Shown here piece after piece: positions 35,216 through 47,540 of a DNA stretch of 64,000 bases. Every line of letters starts with the position of its first letter. Position 1 is the stretch's first letter. The notes under the pieces are model-generated. The model ran no database searches. It was not told the DNA's origin and worked only from the letters and a program-made list of their open reading frames with translations. The translations under genes and the position numbers were made by a program. Source of the DNA: Taenia hydatigena (lineage: Eukaryota; Platyhelminthes; Cestoda; Cyclophyllidea; Taeniidae); assembly GCA_036345935.2 (NCBI GenBank), contig JADWOT020000002.1:1550001-1614000 (forward strand), read 5' to 3'.

Positions 35216-36078
35216 TGTATTATGGCTTACGAAGACTGTCTGTTGAGTCGACAATGTTAGAAGCACGTTCTTTGGGATCGGCAAAAAGCACTGAAACACC
35301 AATTGATTCTCCCACAATTATAACAGTCTGAATAGCGGCATACTAATAAGAAAAGGAATGAAAAATTGTCAGCAATTTGTCCAGTTGTAATAAGGTCACA
35401 CATCAAATTCTACTCACAAGCTTCAGTAGTATGTTGCGCTTACATAAAGAACAAATGATTCATGCAGACACGATTAAGAGGAGCAATCCAATCGTAACAA
35501 AGATAGATTCCATTCTATCCAAAAAAGATGTGAGGAAACTTACTTATGCTAAAGTAGAAGCATTGGTGGAGATTGAGGTGGCATTCTATGGCACAGTATA
35601 ACACCCACATGTATGTGCAAATAGAAAGTCTGCAAACCAGCACGAATCGGGGTCATCACTTTTGACGCCATCAAAAATTTCAGCCATTGTCTTTTCCAAC
35701 ATAATTTTTGATGCTTTTAGTAGAATGCCGCTCACTGCTGCTTAGAGGAACCCTACCTGAGGTAATGAAGAAATTTTAGTAGTATGCTGACGAAGGTAGT
35801 AAAAGTTGGCGCAGCATTATCACATCACCCACGAGTAGGATGGCTATAATACTTTGTCTGTTTGGACTGCCGGTCACCGAGGTGGCCATATTGTTCTGAC
35901 TGCGTAGGCTGGCCTCCGGGCTATGCCAGCAGCTCATTTTTCTCTGTCTGTTGAATATATATATATATTTTACCCTAGTGTTCTGCCTTCTTTTGCCTTC
36001 AAAGGAGCCTCGGGACGCTACAATGGTGGTAAAGATTAATAAAACAATCTTCAAGCCACATGAGCTAACTATGGCCAT
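35216..36078 (-). pseudogene. Tetraspanin pseudogene (array copy 4) with solo-LTR insertion
   Basis: Minus-strand relics in the right order: exon 1 from 36078 (MAIVSSCGLKIVLLIF), exon 2 from 35756 to about 35645, exon 3 from about 35521 to 35418 and part of exon 4 from 35342. Exon 2 has an in-frame TAA four codons in. Exon 3 has a TGA in helix 2. Exon 4 is cut off after about 40 codons by TAA. Exons 5-7 are not recognisable. A 178-bp solo LTR sits inside exon 1 (35845-36022). The promoter module (36240-36355) and 5'-UTR donor (AAG-GTGAGC near 36160) survive. Confidence 0.85.
35845..36022 (-). mobile_element. Solo LTR, copy A (178 bp)
   Basis: On the minus strand the element begins TGTAGCGTCCCGAGG and ends in GTATTATA, flanked by ATGGC (35840-35844) and ATGGT (36023-36027), a 5-bp target duplication with one mismatch. 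It aligns along its whole length with 52915-53102. An internal TATATATATATAT may act as the LTR TATA. It interrupts exon 1 of the pseudogene. Confidence 0.7.
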
Positions 36079-36239
36079 GCTGGAGAAAGAAAACAAGTGC
36101 ATAAAAATACGTAATAGATGATAAAGAAATTCGCATTGTTGATGATATGGCAAGTAGCTCACCTTGGTTTCTTGATTCGATTAGCCTGTTAAGCACGACT
36201 TCGATATTCACTAAGGCTAGATTTATTTTTATCGTGAAT

Positions 36240-36360
36240 TCCCTGTAAGCCAATAAAATTCAAGTTTTGATGGCGATGACGCACTTGAATGGTCAAGAAT
36301 GGACCAATATGAGTGAAGAGGTGAGTGTACGTGATTGCGATTGGTTAAAAGACTAATTAA
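36240..36360 (-). promoter_or_regulatory. Surviving promoter module of pseudogene copy 4
   Basis: CCAAT near 36249, ACCAAT near 36301 and GATTGGTT near 36345 keep the triple-box layout of the intact genes. Confidence 0.45.
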
Positions 36361-38520
36361 ACACTTCTAAGTTTCTTGGAGTTACTAAGTTGTCCATTAT
36401 CTAATTATCCGAAATGACTTTTGCGAAAGTTGAGAGGCTTATCAGTTTAGTGGTCTTGCCACAAATTATCGAGTTACAGGGTTGGCAGGCAGGGTTATCT
36501 TCGGTAAACCCTCTATTCCATTGACCCAAGGGGGATAATTTTAGGAGAGCAATTAAATGATGATATTGCCTTATCATATAATTACGGCTTAGATTTTCCA
36601 ATTGATTGCGACTGCAAACTATCACCAGCGGAGACAAGCCGGTCAGAAAGGCAATTTTGTAGGAATTATGCCCTGAAACATGGGTTATTTTAGGTTTATA
36701 ATATGATTCATTCGTAAGTTAGTATTATGGTGCAGGAGATCTTAAAGTAAGCAAAATAACCAAAATCTTTGAAAGAGCATTCATCTTCCCGAGCTTGGTA
36801 AGGTAATTACGATAGTCCAACTGTCACAAAGTCGAAATTATGCTTTGAGCGTTATTGCACTCACTTCACTGCAATGAGAATAAAGCTGGTATGTCATATA
36901 GGTGAATTCATTGATCTCAAAGACCCACTCACTCGACTCATTGCCAAACTGGGGTAAAGGTGAGGAAGCTCTCGTGAGATCGTGTCACATTAAGGGGACT
37001 TTCAACCGACATGAGATGTAAAGATGCCACCTTGAGTTAATCTCCACGAAGCAATTTTGTATAATATGCCGCTTTTCGTTCAAGAGCCACGATGTCCACT
37101 TGTCTGTAGAGGACCAAAATGAGCATCGCCACACCCACCTCGTTCTAATTCCGCTAGCCTTCGCATATGATTGGCTATTGTCAACCACAGCAATGGTCAT
37201 AAGCAGAATGCCGTGAACAGACACTAGGAGAGAAAGAAGAGCAAGGATAAGAATATGACATTGCTGATGCGGTAGATTATTCTCTAAACCAAATAACTAG
37301 GCTCGCTTAGAACTACGTGAACACGCTAGAATGGTTAGACTTCAGGCTGGACTAACCAGCTGACTGTCGGTTCAAATGCCTTACTCTCGTTTCTGGCTTA
37401 CAGTCGTCCACGTGCTTATATATTGTCTCTCGTTTCTTGACTAATGACTAAGCTGAATCATACCTTAGCGATTTACTTAGTGGCAAACCAGTGTCAACTC
37501 TGGGTCTACGTAAACATGATCTCACATTGGGTCAGTGTAAGGCCACAGTTTCGCTCTAATTATCAACCCGAAAAAGCATTAAGAGGCTTAAGAACTTAAA
37601 TGTAGCTAACGCCTCGACCACCAGCACAATGATGACATCAAAAATAGAAACGCCTCTTCTCATTAGCTGGTGTTGCGGACTATGACACGCGGGCAGGTCC
37701 TATCTCATAGACATAACAGGCTCAGTATGGCACGCAGACGCGTACCGTTGGTTTTGACATGTCTACACCGATTGGGACTGTGTATTCCAAGGAGAAGACG
37801 TAACAACCGTATACGGGATTAACAAGCCGTTTGACGCAATGAATTTTAGCACGATCACCACTACAGTGGAGCAACTCCGACCTCAACTTGTCAAATCACT
37901 AATTCACCCGACTACTAGGACATTTCAGTGATGTAACTCTTCAGACTGCTTCACTGCTGTCCTCCTTTCTCTGCCACCGTAACTGTCAGAACCTGCAGAA
38001 TTACGAGGGTCACCAACAGCCCACTTAGGTTCGACTGGTCTAACCGAGTGAGTCCAAAGGAAGTGGCAAATAACTTCAACTGCTGTGCCTTTCGAGGAGT
38101 GGGTAGCAATCGTCAAAGGTTTGACTCACTCTTCCACCCTGTCTATTCCGTCTAGATCCACACATGATTACTACCCGATTTAAAAGAGGACTAAAGAAGC
38201 CTTATATGTGCTCTCCACGATCGTAGTCCTGCGTGCGACTGCACATCGAATTCGCTTGTTCCGATTAATGACGGATCATATCCTCAGCCATCGCAAGCTT
38301 TCACTGACCCCAGTCACAGGCAATGAAGCACATTTCATGGGATGGGTAACCGTAATGACTTAATTAACATATTTCGTTGGACAGACGGAGAAGTGAACTG
38401 CCTATCGAAAAGTTCCTTCATAACTTAATGCTCATTCTGCCACTTTTTACTGTGAGGTACAACACTTAGTTTTAAACTACGCCTTCTATATTAGCGCAAA
38501 GCTAAAGTTTCTATCGCAAT
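36361..38520. other. Intergenic duplication-unit DNA
   Basis: No gene supported. 37085-37500 is related to 44560-45060, 48310-48560 and 53120-53680. It includes a tRNA-B-box-like GTCGGTTCAAATGCC at about 37376-37390, which is GTCGGTTTAAATGC at 53540-53555. Confidence 0.45.
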
Positions 38521-38689
38521 CTCATTGTGTTCGGGTCTCCTCATTTTAGAGCAATGGGCCTCATAGTCGCTTCACAGGCGATCCCAGTGTTCAAGTCCAC
38601 CTTCTGCGAGTTGAATAGCATATACGCACTTTATAAAAAACATTACAGTAGCCTTCATAAAGTTTGCCAAAGCCAAGACGCCTCATTCT

Positions 38690-39445
38690 GTCATATGCTT
38701 TCTATCACACGCGCTTGGAATACACTACTGAGCATTGTAAGTAGGACGTTTCAAGTGTGGGTAGTTGTCTTACCTTTTCTGTTCCTTCTCCTCCCTGCGA
38801 GTACCTCCTTTTGATTGCCCCGTTTAAGTCCCACTCACAGTTTCATGCCCGTATTTCTGCTTCTGGTAGGTTTTGCGTCTTTCCTGTCCACCATTAAAGA
38901 GCCTTTTGCCCAACATACAATACGCTCTCGTCTTGCTTGTAAAAGATTTTAATTTGTCAGCTTTACGAAAGGCACCAGAAGACTAGTTTGCCTTGTAAAT
39001 TGACTCTCTATAGAATGCACCGATGACGGTTAGGATCCAAAAGGAGGTAATCTACTTTTTATGCCAGGAATAGATTCAACCAAATGCCTACGTGTTGCTT
39101 ATCTTTTATTACAGGCTGATTCTCAATGCGGCGGCATTGAATAACTACGAGAATTTAGATAGATGATGCACAAATTTACAACTATTTCCAACTTCATGCT
39201 GCATTATTGGATCGGTGACAGTATTTCAGTGCTGTGACAGTTCCAAGTGTCAACGTGCCGGGATGTGAAGAAAAATTGCAACAAGTAACACAAACAATCT
39301 GAAGGTGTCAGCTCATCTGACTAGTCTCGCGATTCTCTTTCCAGTGCATCCCGACTCCAAGCTTTGGAATGCTAGTAACCATTACAAAGAGTGGACATTT
39401 CTTTAAACCCTCCTTCTCAACCTTCCGGACTGCGCTCATTGTGGA
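38690..39445 (+). pseudogene. Old tetraspanin relic on the plus strand
   Basis: Pieces appear in tetraspanin order on the plus strand. An exon-3 end like ATACTACTGAGCATT-GTAAGTAGG lies at about 38727-38752. An exon-5-like block follows an AG acceptor at 39115-39157 (TCTCAATGCGGCGGCATTGAATAACTA, with the CCG codons eroded). Exon-6-like sequence lies at 39190-39290 (SCCIIGSVTV, then CDSS, then after a frameshift VNVPGCEEKLQQV, closest to the CDSS...VPGC of array copy 1). A possible exon-7 start lies near 39425. Stops and frameshifts rule out function. Confidence 0.6.
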
Positions 39446-41473
39446 GTCGACAGGGCCATCAGATCCCGCATTCTACATAGCTGATTTTGAGCGCCTTGCT
39501 GTATGGATAGAAAGGAAGGTGTGTGCGGTTAAGCACTGAGCTGCCAGTTGTCTTGACGAGTGAGGGTAATGTGGACTGTCCACTTGATTAGGTTATGAAT
39601 AAAAGAGGAAGAAGATGAATGAGCTGAGCTGGCCCTTGATCAAAGGGAGTTAGATCAACTGCGAGGAAGAGACCAGACTATCAACAGTGACCATTGGATG
39701 GATAAATTTGATCTATCTATCAATCCATCCACCCCTTGATACTTCTACACACTCATCCCTCTTGCAATTATCCTGCAACTGATATTTTCTCCCACGTCTC
39801 AACATAGAAAACGTGGAATCCTGTTGAACCGTGCAAAGAAGAATGACAAGCACAAGTTGCCCCTTCAGCAGAATTGACAACTAAATGGGTAATCATTAGG
39901 TGGACAAAACCTGCCTTTCCAATAACCACTGCATTGTGAGGTTTGAAAGTAGGGTTGCACACAGGCGATGGTGTTTATCTTGACTCTGGGTACTTCTTTT
40001 AGCGCAATCAGGTCAGGCGGAATGGATCCCAAATTACATCAACCAATCGCTTCCTGGAGTTCACTCCTATGGCAGTCGACCTAGCCATCAGAAGGGAGTT
40101 GTGCAAATGAGCAATGAGACTGCCATTTGCCTTAGTGAATGGAGTTGGTGTACACTGTCCACTAGATTAGGCTATGGGTCGGTGGAGAGGGGAATGTGCA
40201 GATTGAGTTGGTCCCGGATCGAATCAAACTGACCTATTAGAGGAAAATCGTGGCGAAGGTTGTTGAATAAAGGACTGCCAAGAGTTCAGATCCATGCAGG
40301 GCATTTCTACGGAGACTTAGCAAACACATGAAAATGTTTTTCTTCTTCTAAGTGAGACCATCCGGACTTCGCAATTCGATGGCATTTTTATGTGCTTCAA
40401 CATGTCACCTGACGACAAACTGTACCACCTTATAATCACAAGCAATGCTTTGGATGTTGTCAGAGTCAGGTATGTTGTAGGGGCCAATGCTAGAGAAACG
40501 TTAGCCCAAAGGTGAGTCTGGAGAATGAATTTGGTCAGAAGGTCCTAAAGAATTATAACGATAAGCCGCCTACGGTTGTGTTTGATTCGTCTATCCACCC
40601 GTCCATCCACCCATTCTTCCGTGCATACATTAATTCAAGCCTTCTCATTCCATGAGTCAACAACAAAACAACTTCCTATTTTTACTTCTGCTAATCCACC
40701 ATATATTCCTACATTGAACATAATTTTTGTCAAAGGTTGAAATCCACACACGTGGAATGATTTCTTTTACCAGAGAACACTTGCCAATCCTTGTGGAGGA
40801 AAACGGCTTGCACAAGCCCCTGCACTCATCCACCTGGGTCGGTGCCAATTTCGTGGATAAAATACGATCATCCAATCCTCACTGTTGACATTCTTCTGGC
40901 CTCACGCATTCTCAAGTCTTTACTGAGACTCCTCTCTTGCACTACGTCATGCCATGGGACATGACAATGCATGTGAAAATGTCTACTTTAACAAAATAGA
41001 GATCAAGCCGCGATCAAAGAGGAATGTTTCCACTCTTTCTTCACTAGGTGTCGGTAAAAGTACTCCAAGAGATTTTGTTTTTATATGTTCCATTTCAACA
41101 ACAACCCTCAGTATACCTCGTCTTAGGCACTAATTTGTCAAAAAACCAAGACCAACTCATTTGCCAGCCTCCCCTCTCTACACATCAAGTCACCTTCAAA
41201 CGAGACAAGTTATAGTCTCACTACATATTCATGGACCCATTCAGAGAGACTGGAGGACTCTCATTAAACTTATCAACAACTTTGCGTGAATAGCTCGAGC
41301 GTTTAAAAGCTCATCTTGTAGAAACAAAATTTATTAAAACGAATGCCCAAACGCAAACCAGACACTCAAAGCATTGTACAACTTAAAAGGTAAATAAAAT
41401 ACGGAAAGTAATCCTTTCCCAAGAAGAAAAAGTGATTTATGGTCCATGTAAGTAGGCAGAAAGATGCATTCTT
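39446..41473. other. Intergenic duplication-unit DNA downstream of copy 5
   Basis: No gene supported. Blocks at 40200-40330, 40580-40625 (TCCA-type repeat), 40720-40870 and 41280-41310 have counterparts near 48815-48960, 49160-49215, 49330-49450 and 49865-49910, and more faintly at 54950-56040. Minus-strand AATAAA at 41335-41330 is the likely poly(A) signal of the next gene. Confidence 0.5.
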
Positions 41474-42753
41474 CTATGAGTGGCTTTCGCCTTCCACTGG
41501 CTTTTCATCTTTTGCAGTGTACATCAAGAGGATCACAAGGACGATGAGCAAGGCCTGAAAGGTGGACAGAAATGACTTGCAGCTAAAGTAGTCCCATCGC
41601 ACAACCTGCTGGCAGTACAGAGGATGGATTCAGGACTCACCTGCATGACCATCATTGAAATGGAAACACGCAAGAGAATAGCAGATCTAAGCGTGGAAAA
41701 TTGTTCCACTTTGTGTCTGCATCCTGCCATGCCAACACGTTGAGCTGTCGTTGCATCACAATAGCCAGACGTGATGTTGCAGCATGGAAGTGGTAAGGCT
41801 TTGCCCAATTTTTCTGCAGAGTTGCAAAATTACGAAATCGGACATAATCACAGGCGAAATGAGACTAAGTGCCTCGAACATACCGAAGTCCTCGTAGCCA
41901 TCCATACCACAGCATTTAGGCTTGGTCTGTTGGGAAAGGCAAATATGTCGTGAGCAATCACTTGATTCCATTTTAGACAAACGAGGCAAACCAACTGGTC
42001 ATGGACCCGTACCTCCATCAACACAGTCCAGATGGCGGTTGAGGCATTTCCCGCTTCACCTTCATTTCCATACGACTTGAGAAGTGCCTCCGTTGAGCTG
42101 ACGATCGCATTGGCATATTTGGTAGGGTTGGAGAAAACGACGGCGACAACGATGATTTGCACAACAAGAAGAACTCCCAGAATGATGGCATACTGGCAGG
42201 CGGGGAGAGAAACATTAGTAGGCAAAGCAATGCGGTTACTGGTGCATATTTTATACCGCTTAAATCGACTCACAATTTTCAGCATCTTGTGCCAACCACA
42301 ATACGAGGCAATCAACCCGATCAGAGTGAGAGCTGCTAGTACCACCCCGACCACAATGCAGTATGTAGCCATGGTATCTGGGAAGAGAATCAGTGGGGAA
42401 TGTATGTCGCATGGAAAGAGAGAGGGAGGTTGAGACGTGATCGCCTGACTAAGTATATCACCTACCGGCAATTTCGAGAAGGAAGGCTGCAAACTGGCGC
42501 AAATTATCTGCATCACCTTCGTATCCTTTGAATGCTACCTTCATTGATGCTTGGAGTATACTTGTTGATGTTTTCAGTATGATGCCACCCACTGCCGTTA
42601 AGAGGAAGCCCAACTATGACAAAGAAACGATGATCGCTTTTTTGAGAAAAGGTGTTGTAAAGTCAATGACATTAATATTTTATCACTTACGAAGAGGAGG
42701 GCAGTAAATGCTTGAAAAATAATCTTTAGTGCCTGCGTGAGAAGTTTGTCCAT
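41474..42753 (-). CDS. Tetraspanin, array copy 5
   Basis: Exons (minus) are 42753-42691, 42613-42466, 42377-42274, 42192-42013, 41926-41884, 41813-41641 and 41554-41474; 263 residues. Start MDKLLTQALKIIFQ, without the Cys pair of copies 1-3. Helix 2 ends ASYCGWHKMLKI. Loop signature KCCGMDGYEDF, LPCC, GYC and AGC. Unlike copies 1-3 it carries a C-terminal tail of about 14 residues after helix 4, rich in Glu, Lys and Ser (DEKPVEGESHS). The 5'-UTR intron has donor AAG-GTGAGC and an acceptor one base before the ATG. Exons 2-6 and their introns are nearly identical to the copy at 50105-51371, whereas exons 1 and 7 are not. Confidence 0.93.
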
Positions 42754-42839
42754 ACTAAAGAGGGAGACGGAAGTTTAAAAAATGCAGCGAAAGATGGGAA
42801 ATAACGTGTCATTGTTCTTAATACGGCAGAAAAGATGCA

Positions 42840-43020
42840 GAGCTCACCTTGGTGACTCAACAGATGACCCTATGAATTGTGAATTGGAAGTGTGCTGGGA
42901 CCATAGCTAAAATCGACGCAAACTCACCTTCAGCCAATAATCTTCCTCTTCTCATATGATTGGCTTTGATATGACCAATAGGATTGGAGGATTGGGTCCA
43001 TATGAAAATAATTGGTAAAT
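42840..43020 (-). promoter_or_regulatory. Promoter module of tetraspanin copy 5
   Basis: CCAAT/ATTGG at 43011-43015, 42975-42979, 42959-42963 and 42934-42938. The inner pair starts 16 bases apart in opposite orientation, exactly as at copies 7 and 8. Confidence 0.6.
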
Positions 43021-46000
43021 CTGATGAAACAAATTTCTTTTTAAAGACATCTCTGGATTAATCCATATTTGGTCATTTAAGGGCACTTTTTCGTGGGTTG
43101 GAATTCTCACTACTGTGGTAGCTAATTCACAAGCTGTGGGGTTGCGGATTTTGCAGTAAAATACAGTAATTTCGCACAATTTCGGCACAAGTACATACTT
43201 GCTTTTCGAAGATTTAGGCAAGAAGTTCTTGCCACTGTGGTTAGTTACCATCAATATACAGGGGTAACACGCGTATGGTCCTTTAAATGCGTATGGTTGC
43301 GGCACAGACTGAAAAGGATCTACTGTTTTTACTGCAACATTTAATGATGTTAATGGTGCGCACGCCTTAGAGCTAATCGTCCTTCTTAATTCACTTGGTT
43401 TAATACGAGGTTATTGTAATGAGTGTCGTCAATAAAAAAGGCTTAACCAGCTGTCTATTTTATTAGAAAAAATAGAATGAAATAAAGTGGCGTCTCTGTT
43501 GCACCTAGCTTCACACCAGGGCGGCTACAATGTCTCTAACCTTTGCGTAGGTTGATGGCCGGGTGAATGAGTACTTCACTGCGTATGTACCAAAACAACA
43601 ATGCGTCTTTGTGTCTCTCTTCTCCAACACACTTGCACAGAGTACTTCGACTTTGACTAGTCAACTAGTTGTTGTGCGCACAAGTGGACGACATACTTTT
43701 CGCATCTCAAATAGCAAAACAGTCTTTCCTGAAGCCAGTCAGAGATGCAGCCTTCGTGCTCCACTGTAGAGCTGTTAGTGGGATTGTTGTCAACTGCTTG
43801 AACAGTTAAGTACGACCGAAGTGGGATAAGTTCAGTGGTGTCAATCATGGGAAAAAAGAGCACAACAATCGAATAGCTGCAGAGACGCTGGACTTGGCTA
43901 ACAATTTCAACGTGTCACCAGCATATACCATACCCCTAGAGGGTCTTATATACTGTTGTCATAAAAAGCATTTTATATGGGGATTTTATGCTAATTTTTA
44001 GCCGTTTAAATGATCCCCGTACAGCTTGCAAATAGATATGTATGTAGGAGCATGTGAACAAGAGCCAAGACAATGCAGTTAAGAACTCCGTGGGTGCTTT
44101 TCTTCCCGCTTGGGTGAAGTATGATTTATTGCCACCATTGTACAATAGTTGGCTATAGCTTGCTTGTCAGTTGAGTGTTATTATACTCTAAGCAGGGTAA
44201 CCTAAACAAAACGTCTCAGTTTTTTGCGTTTCCATGCACACTACAATGCCAATGAACCTGACACGCTGATTGAGTGGGTACTTTGAATTCACCTATTCAC
44301 CTGCTTTGCCTCCTGCTACACTGGAATGGATGCGGGGACCTAAGGCTTTAAGTCATTTCACTATGAAGGCTCTTTTAATTTACATGAGGTTTGGCGGTTG
44401 TGCCTACGTAGCAATTGTCATAGAATTCGCATGTCATTTATCCCCTCCCCTTCAAAATGCTACAGTTTGAAGCTTTAAAAAAAACACTTATTTGGTAAAA
44501 TATGCGCCATTACGGTGTTTTGTTCTGCTCTATTCACGAAACATAAAACTACGGTTTCCATTTCCAGGGATTTGCCCATCTCCAGGTTACAAAATTAAGG
44601 ATAGTCATTGTCATATCGTTCTGATCCCACTCCGGCCATTGCCAAAAATAGATTACGGCTAGTTGACACTCGAAGAGAAGGAATGCGATATTGTTGACAT
44701 AACAAATTGTAGTAGTCATATCGTCCCAAAGGTAGGTTGATGAATGGTGCAAGCTTGAAGGTCACTTGCCATCCACCAATGGGGTTGAGATATTCCTAAA
44801 ACTAAGCCACTGTGCGTACTTCATCCTCTACTCCTGTTCTTAATTCGCTGGGCATGGCACATGTGTGAGGATGACAATGGTAGCGATTGGAACAACATGA
44901 AGGGTCAGACATCAGGACGTACACCCTAGACTGGTAGAACCATCTGACGGTCGAACGAAGTGCCATACCATCGTCTCTGGCTTGCAGTGACTTACATTCA
45001 TTGCCTGACTGGCAATCAAGCTGTTTTACTCCATAGCATTTCAGTCTGTAATCCACGAGTGCCAACGCTTAATCGTCCGCAAAAATGACACCGCATTGGC
45101 ATGTCGCATGTCATTTTATCTAAAGAATGAAAACGAGGATCCGGAGAGTACAAAAGACCTCTTTTAGCCGATTGACATTGCGGGTTTAGGCGCTCAGTCA
45201 AATCCCAACTTACAGTAAAAAGTCAATCGAACAGGAAAGCACTGTTGACTCTGCCAAACTCTCTCCAAACGGTGACCTTCACAAGCGTGATGAGCGTGTG
45301 ATGAATACATTTGAGATAAACACGCGCACGCACGGGGTATGTTATCAATCTTAGTCTTAATTTGTGCTTAGTGCAACCACTAGTTCATTGAAAAGACTCC
45401 AGCCTCCAATTCTCCTCCCACTAGAATAGCGGACCAATCGAATCGCAACAGGTGCAAATATTGGTTAGCCTAAGCTGCTCCAATCAGCTTCATTATCATC
45501 TTCTCCTTCGCATTACCCCATTTAACAGAACCTGCAACTTCACTAAGGCCAACTACGTCAAATTTTATTCCAACTGGTTTTATCAACCATGTAGCGATAT
45601 CAGATGTCAAACTTATCCATACTCAGATGCGTAGCATTATCGTTTCCTCCGAGCCGTTGATAGGATTGGCTCATTCTCCCCTTTATCCACACCGTTTGAA
45701 ATCGCACAAACTTCAAGTAATAAAATCGTCATGATTCAGTTACATACGTCTCTAATTCGGCTTTACTTCTTCTGTTGGATGCTACTTTAATTTAGCCGGA
45801 AAGCCGACTGCGGTTGCCATGACAAACTTTGGCTAGCCTTTGTCGCAGACAAAGGAATAAATAAAATGCGACGGAGAATTTGACAGATGGGAATGGTCAG
45901 ACTATTAGAAAAGCTCTGCAATAACATGACCCTCCCATATTTTGTCTACAAGCGTTTAACTTAGCATTCCACGGTTATTTGGTGTGGTATGGATCAACAC

Positions 46001-46140
46001 TTAACACCAAATGACAGCTTCCGTGTATTTAGGAAGTGCTGCGGCACTACAATTGCTCTCTTCTTCAATTCCTAAAGTTTGCTCCTATCTTAGATAAGCA
46101 GGGAATTATTTAGCTCTTTTAGACAGCACTACTGTGGCCC
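43021..46140. other. Intergenic duplication-unit DNA upstream of copy 5
   Basis: No gene supported. 43560-43770 recurs at about 47370-47530, 52200-52380 and 58440-58620. 44560-45060 recurs at 37.1, 48.3 and 53.1-53.6 kb. 45390-45460 recurs at 53990-54060, about 8.6 kb away, which is the same offset as between copies 5 and 6. Confidence 0.5.
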
Positions 46141-46470
46141 TCATTACTGATAAGCCTAACCCTGACAGTTCTTAAGCAGGCCATGCGCTTGCTTGCGCAT
46201 GCGATTAGGATGTACTACTGAAAATAGTAAGTAGAGTTTTTTGTTAAGGGCTAATGATTGAGCTTTTTACTTTGCTGTTCCGCCTTGTTAAGCCTTCCAT
46301 GTTCGTCAGCCCGTTTGGTATCACTTGCGCTATCGACCCCTCATATCGCCATGTCAACAGATATGTTATCGAATCCATAAATTTATCCCCGTTTTAGTAA
46401 TTTTGCTATGGGTAGGTTTAACGTTTGCCATGGGCACCATTAAAAGTATGCTGGCCAACAATCATAACAC
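46141..46470 (+). pseudogene. Tetraspanin exon 3-4 relic on the plus strand
   Basis: GCGATTAGGATGTACTACTG followed by AAAATAGTAAGTAG at about 46200-46234 matches the end of array exon 3 and its donor (ATGCAATATACTACTGAAGATC-GTGAGTAG). After an AG at about 46397 comes a hydrophobic stretch (VILLWVGLTFAMGTIKSML) in the place of exon 4. A related block is at 54340-54600. No intact frame joins them. Confidence 0.45.
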
Positions 46471-46599
46471 TCGCCTTACTTCAAACGCTTACGCTTTGTT
46501 AGTTGCACTGCACTCTAAAGGAAGGCTAGGCTGTCTTGCAGATAAGCGATTCAATTACACCTGGCCACATTAATTTGCAAGCGACCATCTAGTTATTCC

Positions 46600-47540
46600 A
46601 CACAATTGAATGCCATTTTTCGGACTGATTTATATCTACTATTCAAGAGCTCACAGTTCATCTGAACAAAGGTTTCTCATTCGTCTACTTAAATGACCAT
46701 ATTTCGAAGGTGTAGATGATTGGGGACATGTAAACAAATTTTGTGAAGTGCTGATAATGCAATTTTCTCTTTAGTAGGCATCTCTAGGTTAATTCATACT
46801 TGCTCATCTGATGGCGCTCTGCGTAGGATGAAATTAATGGAATAAGCTGGCTCTGCTAGATGTTTTGTGATTGCAGCAATTTGTAGTCCTCGTCCTATCT
46901 GCTCGCATCTAGTCAAACTATATGGCACACACTTAAACACACGTCTCTAACAAATTCAACGAACGTACTTTCTTGTCCTTCTTGATTATCGTGAAGGCAT
47001 TACAAGAACTTCCCATCATTACAGCCGGTCTGTTTTCACAACGCAAGATTCGTTCTCCTATAAGCCTTTAGATGCATGGATATGCAATGAAGTGAGAGAG
47101 AGTTCTTTTGTTTGTTAAATCAACAACAAATGATCCAAACGATGCCCATCCCTAAGAGTTAATCGACCTTTTTGATGCATATGTTTAATGGGGAGAATGT
47201 TTTAGTGACCATCGGCTCTAAACAAGTACATTGAATAGTTTGTTGAGCCATTAAAAATTCTAGAATGGGAAATGGTGCCATTCGTCTATCGCATGACCTC
47301 AAGGCATCAATTTTGCCTCCAATTTCCCTCTTATACGTGGGTGGTTGAGAAGGTGGATAAGTCCTTTAAAGCGTGGCATTGTCTCTGTGCTTTTTGTTTT
47401 CAACACACAAGCCGCTCTACTTGTTATTGAATGCACAGAAAAGTCGGCGCACTATTTCTATCACAAAGAGTCAAGACAGTCTTTATCCAGCCAATCAAAA
47501 ATGCGACCTTCGTGCTTCACTGCGGGATAGTTAGTGGGAA
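46600..47540 (-). other. Upstream region of a lost tetraspanin copy
   Basis: The segment around 46740-46850 (GCAATTTTCTCTTTAGTAGGCATCTCTAGGTTAATTCATACTTGCTCA) is the counterpart of 57735-57780 upstream of copy 7, and 47370-47530 matches blocks upstream of copies 5, 6 and 7. No minus-strand tetraspanin exons lie beside it, so the gene itself appears deleted while its 5' flank remains. Confidence 0.45.

Noticed and set aside
35955..35975. (TA)n run as an independent microsatellite
   Set aside because: It is an internal part of the solo LTR and is present at the matching place in the second LTR copy.
42032..42433. 133-codon plus frame and similar frames opposite tetraspanin copies 5 and 6
   Set aside because: They are antisense shadows of exons 2-4 and repeat in both copies only because the copies are nearly identical.
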